NCBI GenBank assembly: GCA_963839515.1 | Contig: CAWIVN010000012.1 | Location: forward strand, 372,001-436,000 | Direction of reading: 5' to 3' | DNA from: Fredericiella sp963839515 | GTDB taxonomy: Bacteria > Chloroflexota > Anaerolineae > Caldilineales > Caldilineaceae | DNA: 64,000 bases | Shown: piece after piece, positions 18,347 through 26,894 of the stretch | Layout of the letters: the number at the start of each line of letters is the position of its first letter | How positions within the stretch are numbered: the stretch's first letter is position 1 | Notes under the pieces: model-generated | Databases searched by the model: none | The model's input: only the letters and a program-made list of their open reading frames with translations | Told to the model about the DNA's origin: nothing | Program-made: the position numbers and the translations under genes

Positions 18347-19297
18347 ATGGACGAAATTCGTGGTTTCGCAGAGGCTGTACGCGCCAATGTCGAGCGGGTG
18401 ATCGTCGGCAAGCGGGAGACGATCGATACACTGCTGGTGGCGCTGTTTTGCGAGGGACACGTCCTCTTGGAGGACGTCCCTGGCGTAGGCAAGACGATGC
18501 TGGCACGCGCCCTGGCCGTTTCCCTGGGGGTGGATTTTCGCCGCGTGCAGTGCACGCCCGACCTGCTGCCCAGCGACATAACGGGTGTGAGTATCTTCAA
18601 CCAGGAGACGCGCAGCTTTCAGTTTGTACCCGGCCCTGCCTTCACCCACATCCTGCTTGCCGACGAGGTCAACCGTGCCACACCGCGTGCCCAGTCCGCC
18701 TTGCTCGAAGCCATGGGTGAGCGCCAGGTGACGGTGGATGGCGAGACGCGGTTGCTGCGGCGTCCTTTCCTCGTGCTAGCCACGCAAAACCCGATCGAAT
18801 ATGAGGGCACCTTCCCTCTTCCCGAGGCCCAACTCGACCGTTTTCTTTTCAAACTCAAGTTAGGCTACTTGTCGGCGGGCGAAGAAAGCGCCATGCTCGT
18901 CAACCTCGGCGGTCGCCATCCCATTGAGGCCCTCACAGCCGTGGTGGATGGCGCCGATGTGCCGCACCTGGCCGAACAGGTCTGGACGGTGCGCGTCGAC
19001 GAGACGGTGCGCACGTACATTATCGACCTTGTACAAGCCACGCGCAGCCACGCCGACCTGGCCCTCGGCGCCAGCCCACGCGGCTCGCTCGCCCTCTACC
19101 GCGCCGCCCAAGCACGTGCGGCTATGAATGGCCGCACCTATGTCTTGCCCGACGACGTTCAGGCGCTCGCACCCCTGGCGCTGCCGCATCGCTGCATTTT
19201 GCGGCCGGAAAGCACGCTGCGCGGGCGCACCCCGGTCGAAGTCGTGGCTGAAATCGTCGCCAAGACCCCCCTGCCATTGGGCACTGTCGAGAAGTAG
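18347..19297 (+). CDS. MoxR family AAA+ ATPase
   Basis: 316 residues from the ATG at 18347, chosen over 18308 because family members start near MDEIRGFAEAV and because the promoter overlaps the upstream extension. Walker A is LEDVPGVGKTMLA; Walker B is HILLADEVNRATPRAQSALL; the sensor region is LATQNPIEYEGTFPLPEAQL. The C-terminal lid ends PLGTVEK. MoxR ATPases act as chaperones that assemble metal centres or membrane complexes, usually with a DUF58 protein. Such a partner follows 22 bp downstream. Confidence 0.92.
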   Translation: MDEIRGFAEAVRANVERVIVGKRETIDTLLVALFCEGHVLLEDVPGVGKTMLARALAVSLGVDFRRVQCTPDLLPSDITGVSIFNQETRSFQFVPGPAFTHILLADEVNRATPRAQSALLEAMGERQVTVDGETRLLRRPFLVLATQNPIEYEGTFPLPEAQLDRFLFKLKLGYLSAGEESAMLVNLGGRHPIEALTAVVDGADVPHLAEQVWTVRVDETVRTYIIDLVQATRSHADLALGASPRGSLALYRAAQARAAMNGRTYVLPDDVQALAPLALPHRCILRPESTLRGRTPVEVVAEIVAKTPLPLGTVEK

Positions 19298-19319
19298 CCA
19301 GGGAACCTGAGCGAGGGTC

Positions 19320-20510
19320 ATGCACAATATCTTTTGGGCGCTGATTGTCCTCTTTGCCGTCGCTGCCTTCCTGCGCATGGACTGGGTCTACTACCTGGTC
19401 TACCTGGTGGGCGGCATCTGGGTGTTTAGCCACATCTGGATGCGGCGCAGCCTCGGCCGCATGCAGCTTATTCGCGAGATGCCGGCACGCGCTTTTGCCG
19501 GCGAGACTATCGACGCCCGCCTCCACCTCTCCAATCGCAGCTGGCTGCCGCTGCCCTGGCTACAGATTCAAGAGGCCGTGCCGCTCGACCTCAAGGACCA
19601 ACCCGACTACCGCACTGTCGTCAGCGTTGGCGGCCACTCGACACACGACCATCTCTACCGGCTGGCGTGCAAGAAGCGTGGCTACTACAAAGTCGGTCCC
19701 CTCAACCTGCGTTCCAGCGACCTCTTTGGCTTTGTCGAGGCGCGCTGGGACGAGGCCAACCCGGCCACCTTGATCGTCTATCCTCAAGTTGTGCCACTTG
19801 CTCACCTAGGCCTGCCCAGCCGCTCACCCTTTGGCACGTTGACCAGCCGCCAACGCTTGCTCGAAGACCCGGCACGCATGGCCGGCGTGCGCGCCTACAC
19901 CGCAGGCGACAGCCTGCGGCGTATTCATTGGAAGGCCTCGGCCCACGCCAACGAACTGCTGGTCAAGAAGCTGCAGCCGTCCATGGCGGTGCCGGTGATG
20001 ATCCTGCTCGACCTCGACCGCAACTCCTATCCGGTGCGCAGCCTGGTCGGCAGCAGCGAATGGGGCATTACCGTCGCCGCTTCGGTGGCAAGCGGCCTGA
20101 TCGCCGAGCGCCAGGCCGTGGGTCTCGCCAGCAACGGCTTGGACGCCCTGGCCGGCGTCGACGCCGCCCCTCTCCCGCAGCGCACCGGGCAGGAACAGCT
20201 GATGAGCATTCTCAGCCTGCTCGCCCGCATCCAGGTCCAACAAGCCAATCAACGCCTGGCCGAGTGGCTGCCGCAGCAGACTGCATCCCTGTCTTGGGGC
20301 ACAACCATCGTCCTCATCACCCCACAGCTCGACGAGGCCACGTTGTGGGTCCTGCACGGCGCCTACCGCCGCGGCAGCCGTGTCCTGGCCCTCGTCTGCG
20401 CCACGCAGCCCGATTTCCGCACCTACCAGGCCCAAGGCTCCCGCCTTGGCGTGGAGGCACACAGCACCATCTGGGACAGCGACCTCCATCATCTGGAAGC
20501 GACGCATTGA
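19320..20510 (+). CDS. DUF58 domain-containing membrane protein
   Basis: 396 residues. Two N-terminal hydrophobic segments (NIFWALIVLFAVAAFL and MDWVYYLVYLVGGIWVF) are followed by a beta-rich region and the DUF58 core GDSLRRIHWKASAHANELLV near residue 200, leading into a vWA-like fold with a DLDRNSYPV metal-site region. It is paired with the upstream moxR gene, the classic MoxR-DUF58 arrangement. It ends 12 bp from the converging ABC ATPase gene. Confidence 0.9.
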   Translation: MHNIFWALIVLFAVAAFLRMDWVYYLVYLVGGIWVFSHIWMRRSLGRMQLIREMPARAFAGETIDARLHLSNRSWLPLPWLQIQEAVPLDLKDQPDYRTVVSVGGHSTHDHLYRLACKKRGYYKVGPLNLRSSDLFGFVEARWDEANPATLIVYPQVVPLAHLGLPSRSPFGTLTSRQRLLEDPARMAGVRAYTAGDSLRRIHWKASAHANELLVKKLQPSMAVPVMILLDLDRNSYPVRSLVGSSEWGITVAASVASGLIAERQAVGLASNGLDALAGVDAAPLPQRTGQEQLMSILSLLARIQVQQANQRLAEWLPQQTASLSWGTTIVLITPQLDEATLWVLHGAYRRGSRVLALVCATQPDFRTYQAQGSRLGVEAHSTIWDSDLHHLEATH

Positions 20511-20522
20511 CCCACTTTGTGC

Positions 20523-22043
20523 CTAACCTGCCACTCCGGCCATCAGCAACCCCAACCGTTCTGCGCTCGCCTCCGCCCGCGGCACCACGTCCATGACGCG
20601 TCCCTCGTACAAGACCGCAATGCGGTCGGATAAGGCCAAAATCTCGTCCAAATCTTCCGAGATCAGTACCGTGGCCGTGCCCTGGGTACGCTGTGCCAGC
20701 AGCCGTTCATGAATGTACTCGGTGGCCCCAATATCTACGCCGCGTGTGGGCTGCGCTGCGACCAGCACGGCCGGGTTGCGCGACAGTTCGCGGGCCAAAA
20801 TGATCTTCTGAATGTTGCCGCCGGACAGGCTGCGCGTGGGCGTATCGATCGACGGCGTGCGTATGGCAAACTCGCGCACCAGCTGGCGCGTGGTCGCTGC
20901 AATCGCGCCAAAATTTAAAAAGAAACCGTTGGAGTAGGGCGGGCGCATGTGCCCATCCAGCATCATGTTCTCGGCCACGCTAAACTCCTGCACGATGCCG
21001 TCGTGCATGCGCTCCTCGGGGATGTACCCCAGCGCCGCCGCCGTCCGCTGGCCCGGCAGCCAGTGCGTCATATCCTGGCCGGCAATCTCCACCTGCCCGC
21101 CTGTGACAGGTCGCAGGCCCGCAATGACTTCGGCCAGTTCCTTCTGCCCATTGCCGCTGACGCCTGCCACGCCCAGGACTTCGCCTGCCCGCACTTCCAG
21201 CGTGACGTCGTGCAGCGCCTGCTGCCCTGTAACCCCCAGCGCACCCACGCCGCGCAGGGCCAATTGCACCTTACCCAGCGTTGCCGGCTGGCGGGTGCGC
21301 TCCAGCAGCACCTCGCGCCCCACCATCATGCGCGCCAGCTCCGATCGCGTCACACCCTGGTTGGGCACGCTCCCGGCATTGCGCCCTCCTCGCAGCACGG
21401 TAATGCGGGCGCTGATCGCCAGCACTTCGCGCAGCTTGTGGCTGATAAACACCAACCCGTGCCCGTCCTGCGTCATGTGGCGCAGCGTAACAAACAGGTC
21501 GTCCACCTCCTGGGGGGTCAACACGGCCGTCGGCTCGTCCAAGATCAAAATGTCGGCCCCGCGGTAAAGCGCCTTTAGAATCTCCACCCGCTGGCACTGG
21601 CCCACGGCCAGCGTCCAGATCGGCGCACGCGGGTCGATATCCATGCGATAGGCGGAGGCCAGTTCGCGCACGCGCGCCTCGACGCGATCCAGGTCCAGCA
21701 GCGGGCCGCGGCTTGAACCCATCCCCAGTGCCACGTTTTCGGTCACCGTCAGTTCGTCCACCAGCATGAAGTGCTGGTGCACCATGCCGATGCCCAGCCG
21801 GATGGCGTCGGTGGGCGAATGGATGCGCACGGGCTGCCCGTCGACGAGGATCTCTCCGTCTTCCGGCTTGTACAACCCATACAGCACCTTCATCAATGTC
21901 GACTTGCCCGCCCCATTTTCGCCCAGCAGCGCATGCACCTCACCCGAGCGCACGTCAAAATTGACGTGATCACAGGCAACCACGCCGGGGAAGCGCTTGA
22001 CGATCTTCTGCATTTGAACGGACTGAATGCGCGAGTTAGTCAT
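20523..22043 (-). CDS. BMP-type ABC importer, duplicated ATPase subunit
   Basis: 506 residues with two nucleotide-binding domains. The first has Walker A LLGENGAGKSTLM, signature LAVGQCQRVEILKAL and Walker B ILILDEPTAVLTPQE. The second has the degenerate Walker A region VSGNGQKELAEV, signature LSGGNIQKIILARELSRNP and QPTRGVDIGA, which is typical of sugar/nucleoside importers such as NupO/YufO. It energises uptake together with the two permeases and the lipoprotein upstream. It lies 79 bp behind the lipoprotein gene, and the gap holds a strong hairpin. Confidence 0.92.
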   Translation of the reverse strand: MTNSRIQSVQMQKIVKRFPGVVACDHVNFDVRSGEVHALLGENGAGKSTLMKVLYGLYKPEDGEILVDGQPVRIHSPTDAIRLGIGMVHQHFMLVDELTVTENVALGMGSSRGPLLDLDRVEARVRELASAYRMDIDPRAPIWTLAVGQCQRVEILKALYRGADILILDEPTAVLTPQEVDDLFVTLRHMTQDGHGLVFISHKLREVLAISARITVLRGGRNAGSVPNQGVTRSELARMMVGREVLLERTRQPATLGKVQLALRGVGALGVTGQQALHDVTLEVRAGEVLGVAGVSGNGQKELAEVIAGLRPVTGGQVEIAGQDMTHWLPGQRTAAALGYIPEERMHDGIVQEFSVAENMMLDGHMRPPYSNGFFLNFGAIAATTRQLVREFAIRTPSIDTPTRSLSGGNIQKIILARELSRNPAVLVAAQPTRGVDIGATEYIHERLLAQRTQGTATVLISEDLDEILALSDRIAVLYEGRVMDVVPRAEASAERLGLLMAGVAG

Positions 22044-22062
22044 AGGGAATTAACACACGGAA

Positions 22063-22111
22063 TGTCCCCGGGACCTCAAGCGAACGCTTGCGTTCGCCGG
22101 TCCCGGGGACA
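22063..22111. repeat. double hairpin between binding-protein and ATPase genes
   Basis: The outer 13-bp arms (22063-22075 and 22099-22111, TGTCCCCGGGACC and its complement) enclose a second stem of 7 bp, GCGAACG/CGTTCGC (22080-22086, 22091-22097). No T-run follows. In importer operons such hairpins often lower read-through and protect the abundant binding-protein message; that role is inferred. Confidence 0.8.
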
Positions 22112-22122
22112 TAGATGTCAGA

Positions 22123-23229
22123 CTACTTCGCCGGGACGATGCTCCCGTCCTTAATCCCTGCCGCCGCTGCATCCACTGCGGCCTGAATCTCGGCCAGCTT
22201 CTCGGCCGGCACCGTGGACTGGTCGTTGTAGACCGTCGTCTGGCCGCCGTCGTTGAGCGTCATGGTGAAGACCTTACCGCCCAGCGTGCCGCTGTTGTGC
22301 GAGTCGATCATGTCTTTGATCACTGCTGTCCAGTCGTAGACCTGGTTCATCACCACGATCTCGGGCGCCAGTGGCGACTGGTTGCTCTGGCTGCCAAACC
22401 AGAAGACGTTGTTGTCCTTGGCCACCTGGATCGAACCCACGACCTGCTGCGCCGAGCCGGTCAGCGCGTCAGCCCCCGCTTTGATTTGCGTGTTGGCCGC
22501 TTCCGCCGCCAGCGCCGTGTCGCCAAACGCACCGGTGTAGGTGACATTGACCTCGGCCTCGGGCTTGGTCGCCTTGACGCCGTCCACAAAGCCGTTGATA
22601 TACAGCTTAGCATCGCCGGCCTCGACTGGGCCGATCACGCCGATGACGCCTTTCTCGCTCAGCAGGGCCGCCGCCACGCCGTTGAGATAGCCGCCTTCCT
22701 GCGCGGCCGGCTCATAGGCGAACACGTTGGTCAGCCCTTCCTCGGAGCCGGTGTTGGTGGTGGTGCCCCAGGCAAACGAGGTTTCGGGGAAGTCCTTAGC
22801 CACCTCGAACAGCGGCGTGCCGTACTGCGCGCCGTGTGCAATCACCAGGTCGTAGCCGTCGGTGGCATAGTCGCGAATGGCGTTACCGGCATCGGCGACC
22901 TGGAACATGTTCTCGGTCACGGCGATTTCCAGTGCGCTCTCGCCACCCATTTCCTCCTGCACCTTCATGAGGCCGTCGTAGATCGACTGGCTCCACGAAT
23001 AGTCAGTGGTGGTGCTCGGCATAATCAGGGCGATGCGGAATGGTTCGCCGCTAGGGGCGGCAGCTTCTGTGCCCGCATCTGCGGCCGTTTCTTGGGCTGC
23101 GGCCTCGGTTGCGGCAGGCTCTTCGGCAGCCGGGGCCGCGGGTGCTGCAGCAGGCGGGGCAGCGCACGCACCGACGAGTAATGCAAGCACTACCAATAGC
23201 CCCAGGATGGCGGTCAATTTCTTAGTCAT
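22123..23229 (-). CDS. BMP family substrate-binding lipoprotein
   Basis: 368 residues with a lipoprotein signal (lipobox LVGAC, Cys22), an Ala/Pro/Glu-rich tether and the BMP/PnrA fold: TTDYSWSQSIYDGL, YDLVIAHGAQYGTP, FAWGTTTNTGSEEG, and GVIGPVEAGD. Characterised relatives bind nucleosides (PnrA, BmpA); the ligand here is not determined. It is the extracytoplasmic receptor of the ABC importer encoded at 20523-25369 and follows the second permease by 34 bp. Confidence 0.92.
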   Translation of the reverse strand: MTKKLTAILGLLVVLALLVGACAAPPAAAPAAPAAEEPAATEAAAQETAADAGTEAAAPSGEPFRIALIMPSTTTDYSWSQSIYDGLMKVQEEMGGESALEIAVTENMFQVADAGNAIRDYATDGYDLVIAHGAQYGTPLFEVAKDFPETSFAWGTTTNTGSEEGLTNVFAYEPAAQEGGYLNGVAAALLSEKGVIGVIGPVEAGDAKLYINGFVDGVKATKPEAEVNVTYTGAFGDTALAAEAANTQIKAGADALTGSAQQVVGSIQVAKDNNVFWFGSQSNQSPLAPEIVVMNQVYDWTAVIKDMIDSHNSGTLGGKVFTMTLNDGGQTTVYNDQSTVPAEKLAEIQAAVDAAAAGIKDGSIVPAK

Positions 23230-23263
23230 TGTGGCGGTTCTCCTCTGTACACAATATTAGGAT

Positions 23264-24193
23264 TTATTGTCCTCGCTCATACGGCTTGGTCAGCGCCGCC
23301 GGCTGGCGGACCTGGCGCGCCGTGAGCGCGAGTACGACGATGGTGAGCACATATGGCAGCATGACGGCAAAGTCAGGCGAGATCGGCAGGCCCAGCACCT
23401 GGATCCAGAGCTGCAGCGCGTTGACCATGCTGAACAACAGCGCGCCCGCCAGGATACCCACCGGCCGCCAACCGCCAAAATAGACGAGCGCCACGGCAAT
23501 GAAGCCCATGCCGTTGGTCATGTTTTCCTGGAAGATGTTGAGAATGCTAATGCTGAGCGAAGCCCCTGCGATCCCCGCCATCGCACCGCCCAGAATGACA
23601 GTCGCATAGCGTATGCGCGCCACGCTCACGCCCAGCGAATCGGCCGCCTCGGGGTTCTGCCCCACGGCGCGAATTTTGAGCCCAAACGTCGTGCGTGTGA
23701 GCACATACCAGGTCACCGGCACGAGCGCAAATGCCAGGTAAGTCGTTAGACTGTAACTGAAAAACAGCGGGCCGAGGACGGGAATATCGCTCAAGCCCGG
23801 AATGTCCAGCGGTTGGAAGCCTGTTACGCCCGTGGGCGTGCCGACCAGCATCTTCATCAGCAAGCTGCTCAAGCCGAGGCCAAACAACGTAAGCCCGATG
23901 CCGCTGATGCCTTGTTCGGCCTGCATCGTCACGCTGATCACCGCCATCAACAGCCCCATGAGTGCGCCCGTCAACAGCGCTACAACCAGCCCCAGCCAAG
24001 GGTTGCCGGTCTGCAGCACGGCATAATAGCCCATGAAGGCGCCCATCAGCATGATACCTTCCACACCCAGGTTGACAACCCCCGAGCGCTGTGCAAACAT
24101 CTCTCCCAGCGAGGCAAACAAATAGGGCGTCGCCAGCCGGATGCCGCTGGTGACGATTCCGACGATGGCGGTGACGGTGAACAGTTCGTTCAT
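23264..24193 (-). CDS. BMP-type ABC importer permease 2
   Basis: 309 residues, 8-10 hydrophobic segments, of the sugar/nucleoside permease family (YufQ/NupQ-like). The conserved SLGEMFAQRSGVVNLGVEGIML motif region lies near the N-terminus (key part RSGVVNLGVEG), and RAVGQNPEAADSLGV is the coupling-helix region. It lies 18 bp after permease 1 and forms the membrane heterodimer with it. Confidence 0.9.
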   Translation of the reverse strand: MNELFTVTAIVGIVTSGIRLATPYLFASLGEMFAQRSGVVNLGVEGIMLMGAFMGYYAVLQTGNPWLGLVVALLTGALMGLLMAVISVTMQAEQGISGIGLTLFGLGLSSLLMKMLVGTPTGVTGFQPLDIPGLSDIPVLGPLFFSYSLTTYLAFALVPVTWYVLTRTTFGLKIRAVGQNPEAADSLGVSVARIRYATVILGGAMAGIAGASLSISILNIFQENMTNGMGFIAVALVYFGGWRPVGILAGALLFSMVNALQLWIQVLGLPISPDFAVMLPYVLTIVVLALTARQVRQPAALTKPYERGQ

Positions 24194-24211
24194 AGCATGT
24201 CTATCGCATAC

Positions 24212-25369
24212 TCAGGGCAAGGAAGGCGAACGGTCTGATGCCACGGCCATCCCCGTTGCCGGGCCGGCGGGCGGTGTGCTGGATTCTTTGCTCTGCTGCA
24301 TGGCCTCCTCGGCACTGTAGCGGCGCTTGGCGCGGCGCACGTACAAATCGCTGGCCACCACAAACATCACGACCATGCCGTTAATGACGGTAATCAATGC
24401 ACTAGGCACCTGGATCGCACGCTGCATCTTGTCAGCCCCCACCAGCAGGCCGCCAAACAAGATCGAGGAGGGAATCAGGCCCAGCGGGTGCAGCTTGCCA
24501 AACAGGGCGGCCACAATGCCGCTAAAGCCATAGCCGCCTGACATGCCTTCCAGCATACGGTGGTGCAGCCCGGTCACCTCGACTGCGCCCGCCAACCCGG
24601 CGAACGCACCGCCCAGGATCAACGACAACGCTACGTAGAAAGGCACGCGGATGCCGGCATAACGCGCCGCTGACGGGTTCAGCCCGACCGTGCGAATGCG
24701 ATAGCCTAGGGTCGTACGCCACAGCAGCAGGTAAACCAGCACGGCCAGCACCACCGCAAAGAAGATGCCGGTGTGCAGCTGGGTGCGAGGTACAAGTTTC
24801 AACAGCCAAATCGACTCCGGCAGCGCTTCCGTCTGTGGGATGTGCGTACCCGCCTCGCGCTGCGCCGGGTCGAGTAACGGCCCGCGCAGCAGCCAGTTCA
24901 TCAACTGGAAGGCGATGGCATTGAGCATGACCGTAGTAAGAATCTCGTTGACGTTGAGACGCGCCTTGAGCACGCCGGCAATGCCGCCCCAGAACGCGCC
25001 CGCTGCTGCACCCGTCAACAGGACGATCGGCAGCAAGAGCCAGCCCGGCAACGTGCTCAGCGCCAGGCCCATGGCCGTTGCCGCCAGTGCCCCCACAATC
25101 AACTGGCCCTCGCCGCCGATGTTGATCACGCCACCGCGGAATGAGATGCAGACGCCGAGACCGACCAGCATCAGCGGTGTCGCCTTGGTGAGAGTGGCAG
25201 TGAGGCCGGCGACGCTGCCAAATGCGCCGGAAATCAACGCCCAGTAGGCCTCGAGCGGATTCTTACCCAGGGCCAAAAGCAACAGTCCGCCGATGGCAAA
25301 CGCCAACAGCACGGCAGCGATAGGAAGGAGCGCCTCAAGCAGGCGCGGTAGCCAGACGGTACGGCGCAT
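24212..25369 (-). CDS. BMP-type ABC importer permease 1
   Basis: 385 residues, about 10 hydrophobic segments, YufP/NupP-like. GVCISFRGGVINIGGEGQL carries the GGVINIGGEGQ signature and RTVGLNPSAARYAGI is the coupling helix. The C-terminal tail is a hydrophilic extension (RRYSAEEAMQQSKESSTPP). It is the first gene of the importer operon, with a good promoter 81 bp upstream of the ATG. Confidence 0.9.
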   Translation of the reverse strand: MRRTVWLPRLLEALLPIAAVLLAFAIGGLLLLALGKNPLEAYWALISGAFGSVAGLTATLTKATPLMLVGLGVCISFRGGVINIGGEGQLIVGALAATAMGLALSTLPGWLLLPIVLLTGAAAGAFWGGIAGVLKARLNVNEILTTVMLNAIAFQLMNWLLRGPLLDPAQREAGTHIPQTEALPESIWLLKLVPRTQLHTGIFFAVVLAVLVYLLLWRTTLGYRIRTVGLNPSAARYAGIRVPFYVALSLILGGAFAGLAGAVEVTGLHHRMLEGMSGGYGFSGIVAALFGKLHPLGLIPSSILFGGLLVGADKMQRAIQVPSALITVINGMVVMFVVASDLYVRRAKRRYSAEEAMQQSKESSTPPAGPATGMAVASDRSPSLP

Positions 25370-25449
25370 GGGGACGGTGGTCCCATCTTTTGATTCGGAG
25401 GCGAATAATGGTAAGAGGTACTGCTTTTTACGCGCAAGAGCGCGCTTTC

Positions 25450-25478
25450 AGCATAACAGAGTGCGCGCCTTGCGTCAA
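25450..25478 (-). promoter_or_regulatory. promoter of the BMP-type importer operon
   Basis: On the minus strand TTGACG (25478-25473), a 17-bp spacer and TATGCT (25455-25450). The start would be near 25443, giving a leader of about 74 nt before the permease ATG at 25369. The leader contains a GCGCGCTCTTGCGCG inverted repeat. I recognise no riboswitch. Confidence 0.6.
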
Positions 25479-25536
25479 TTAAGCATAGTGAACCCAATCT
25501 GGGCAAGCGGAGTTGTGCGGTATGACCAATGGTGGA

Positions 25537-26775
25537 CTATTGTGTCGTCCCCCAGTCGTACAACAGCTTCGCTTCATCCCCAAAGTACGGCCCGTAGACC
25601 TCTAGCGGCTTGGTCGAGTAGCCATACGAAACCAGGCCGTTGATGTAGTTGGTCGCACCACCCTTGAAAGGCGCGTAGGCTACGAGCCAGGGACCGCCGC
25701 TCGCCCCACTGCCCATGTTGCAGCCAATCCCGATCGGGTCCGGGCCGCTCAGCGGGTCGCGCTCGTACGTGCTGGCAGCGCAGGTAACCAGGTACTGCCC
25801 CGAGGCGTAGTTGCTGGGATAGCCAAAGGCATGGAACAGCTGCGTCGCCGGCTGATTCCACACGAAACCCAGGCTGCCAACCCACTGGCTCAACTTCAGC
25901 CCGTTCCTGTCGTCCACCGCCACCATGCCAATGTCGTATGCCAGGTTGCCGGTGCTGACCCATTGGCTCAGCACCGTGCGGTTCTTGATCGCAAACGAGC
26001 CGTACGGATAAATGCCGTTACGATAGGCGGGTACGAACCACATGTTGTAGCTCCAGCCACGTCCAACGGTATAGATGCAGTGCCCAGCCGTCAACACCGC
26101 CCGCCCATGCGCCACCGCACCGCTGCACGCATACGTGCCAGTCAGGCCCGGAATTTGGTAGAATAACCGTCCCATCGCAATCCACGGATAGTTCTTCCAT
26201 GTCGTCGCGCTGTCGTTGATATAATAGCTGGTGAAAGGTGGGGTCGCCGCATAGGCATCCGTTTCATCCACGGCAGAGGCGTTCACGCCTGGTATGGCTA
26301 AATTCAGCGCTTCGTCTGCTTCGACGCGTGCCCACTCTCCAGCATAGAGCGACTTAGCTAACGCCATAGCCTTGGAATCAGGCATCACACCCGCGGCCGA
26401 TCCCTTCCGTCCAACCCGCTGCACGTCGCGCCACCCCTCGGCGGCCTGTCCAACCTGGTTGACTACCAGCAGATCCAGTGGTTTTGCCGCCTGCATTTTC
26501 TCACGCGTCCAGAACGCCGCCGCCACGTCCTGTTCCCACTTTGGGACAGCCGCCGTCACCAGCCCGCCCTCTACGTGTTCCACCGGCGAGCCGGTGTGCA
26601 GGGCAGGCAGGTAGAGCATGCTTTGCCCAGGATCCGTGCCAGAATCCATGCCGGAGCCTGTGCCGGGATCGGCACTGGGGTGTGCACCGTCTTGGGCCCG
26701 CACGGCCTGCGGCGCAGCCCCCGCCAACACCATAGTCAAAATCAATGCCCAGGTGAGGGCACGAACTTTGCGCAT
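25537..26775 (-). CDS. secreted trypsin-like (S1/V8-type) serine protease
   Basis: 412 residues. A signal peptide (LILTMVLAGAAPQAVRA) and a low-complexity DPGTGSGMDSGTDPG stretch are followed by a propeptide-like region. The protease domain runs from about residue 210. The catalytic triad candidates are His in VLTAGHCIYTVG, Asp in AYDIGMVAVD and Ser in GSGASGGPWLV, with the oxyanion-hole GxSGG pattern. Cysteines in TYACSGAV and VTCAAST / IGCNMG may form disulfides. It lies downstream of the relA/spoT gene and probably has its own promoter. The specificity is unknown. Confidence 0.88.
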   Translation of the reverse strand: MRKVRALTWALILTMVLAGAAPQAVRAQDGAHPSADPGTGSGMDSGTDPGQSMLYLPALHTGSPVEHVEGGLVTAAVPKWEQDVAAAFWTREKMQAAKPLDLLVVNQVGQAAEGWRDVQRVGRKGSAAGVMPDSKAMALAKSLYAGEWARVEADEALNLAIPGVNASAVDETDAYAATPPFTSYYINDSATTWKNYPWIAMGRLFYQIPGLTGTYACSGAVAHGRAVLTAGHCIYTVGRGWSYNMWFVPAYRNGIYPYGSFAIKNRTVLSQWVSTGNLAYDIGMVAVDDRNGLKLSQWVGSLGFVWNQPATQLFHAFGYPSNYASGQYLVTCAASTYERDPLSGPDPIGIGCNMGSGASGGPWLVAYAPFKGGATNYINGLVSYGYSTKPLEVYGPYFGDEAKLLYDWGTTQ

Positions 26776-26894
26776 TTTGCCTCCAATCTGTGGGGAAGAT
26801 GGGCGGATCGAAAGTTGGATAGCTGCGAAGTAAAGTGACTGTCTACTTTAAGACGCAGCAAAGAAGGCTCTTGATACGCGGAGTTTTCGGCCTC

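Noticed and set aside
26816..26845. TAGACA-18-TATCCA as promoter of the secreted protease
   Set aside because: The spacing is acceptable but the -10 match is weak and no other support is visible.
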